Shown one piece after another: positions 63,509 through 64,000 of a stretch of 64,000 nt of DNA (position 1 is its first letter; each line of letters opens with the position of its first letter). Origin of the DNA: Peribacillus sp. Bi96. GTDB lineage: Bacteria; Bacillota; Bacilli; Bacillales; DSM-1321. The stretch covers positions 1 through 64,000 of the forward strand of contig NZ_CAKKLV010000023.1 of NCBI RefSeq assembly GCF_918698115.1, written 5' to 3'. The notes beneath the pieces were generated by a model, which was not told the DNA's origin, did not search any database, and saw nothing but the letters and a program-made list of their open reading frames with translations. Both the position numbers and the translations under genes were made by a program.

Positions 63509-64000
63509 TTAATCGTTCATTCTACTTATCCAACTCATAATGGATTCCTCTTTTGGCTTCCAACCAAGTAATTCCCTGGCATGCACAGCTCTTACCCGGC
63601 TGTTGGAGGCAATGGCAAAACGAGCCCAGTCACCAAGTTCATCAATAGCCTCATCCATCGGCCAGCTTAATGTTCTCCCCCCATAACCAAGTGCTTCACT
63701 GATTGCTGCGGCAAGATCGCCATATGATTCTTCCCCATTTTCGGCATGCAGCCGGTGCTTTTTCCAGAAGCAATTGATACAACCTGGCCAAGTCCTTTAT
63801 ATGGACATTAGACCACCGATTCACTCCCATTCCAACATAGACACCTGCCTTCATTTCACGGGATTTACGAATAATTTTTGGCAATTGATCACTTTCCGTT
63901 GGCAAGCCGAGAGAGTCTCCGTAAATCATCGAAGGACATAGTACAACTGCCCTGATTCCTTGTTCGATACCTGCCCTCCTGATTGAGGAATTGATTGAAA
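63509..64000 (-). pseudogene. NAD-dependent epimerase/dehydratase, frameshifted and cut by window end
   Basis: The upstream frame (from the window edge to about 63750) reads VVLCPSMIYGDSLGLPTES and SNVHIKDLARLYQLLLEKAP, typical of the extended SDR fold (the YGDS-like stretch and the VHIKDLA motif). After EKAPA the frame is lost, and the next frame continues as LHAENGEESYGDLAAAISEA to ARELLGWKPKEESIMSWI and a stop at 63509. A one-base indel near 63745-63755 explains this. Either a true pseudogene or a sequencing error. Confidence 0.75.

Overview
The window looks like chromosome from a Bacillaceae species, most likely Bacillus or the Bacillus simplex/Peribacillus group. That is inferred from gene content: liaIH-FSR, adaAB/alkA, tcyP, a Leu T-box permease, a Fur-controlled fbpAB pair and a ycbC-gucD-gudP-gudD-garD sugar-acid cluster. 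Shine-Dalgarno sites are AGGAGG-like, GTG/TTG starts occur, terminators are U-rich hairpins and base composition is moderately AT-rich. There is no rRNA, tRNA, prophage, CRISPR array or complete insertion sequence.

Layout. 1-215: 5' end of a group IIC intron sitting just after the citM terminator. 0.27-4.2 kb: Mg-citrate transporter (citM) with its two-component system (citST) and a cre site. 4.6-6.2 kb: three unrecognised exported or membrane proteins in one operon. 6.4-9.3 kb: a collagen-like protein, then the adaptive response to alkylation (alkA divergent from adaA-adaB, two identical 20-bp repeats between them). 9.3-14 kb: two secreted paralogs, a Nudix hydrolase, small membrane proteins, cutC and a TipA/Mta-type MerR regulator. 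14.2-17 kb: gene fragments around a DMT exporter. 17-23.5 kb: tcyP, a PAP2 protein, a leucine T-box permease and an MFS transporter. 23.9-27.5 kb: the cell-envelope-stress operon liaIH-FSR, without liaG. 27.65-29.0 kb: a hierarchical tandem array of 21-bp modules. 29.1-34.3 kb: a TetR regulator and the tryptophan-to-anthranilate kynurenine operon (kynU, permease, kynA, kynB). 34.4-42.9 kb: LysE exporter, a metzincin-like protein, an MBL hydrolase, a phospholipase D-like protein, a candidate type I toxin-antitoxin locus and a hydrolase pseudogene. 43-45.4 kb: Fur-controlled flavodoxin-fbpA-fbpB, then nitroreductase and DsbA-like genes. 45.7-52 kb: RND pump and small enzymes. 52.1-63.1 kb: glucarate/galactarate catabolism with duplicated gudD and gudP and the GntR regulator YcbG. 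63.5-64 kb: a frameshifted epimerase running off the window.

How the genes work together. Several catabolic loci (citM, gudP/gudD) carry cre-like sites, which suggests CcpA control on top of pathway-specific regulators. In the sugar-acid cluster, GudP imports glucarate or galactarate, GudD and GarD dehydrate them to 5-dehydro-4-deoxyglucarate, YcbC converts that to 2,5-dioxovalerate, and GucD oxidises it to 2-oxoglutarate. A shared motif containing GTCTTAC overlaps the -10 element of both divergent promoters and recurs upstream of ycbG.

The least explained parts are the 4.6-6.2 kb exported-protein operon, the candidate type I toxin-antitoxin locus at 40.4-40.75 kb (28-residue toxin, 3'-overlapping antisense RNA, sequestered ribosome binding site), the higher-order repeat array, and a 53-codon ORF whose ribosome binding site lies in the citT terminator stem.
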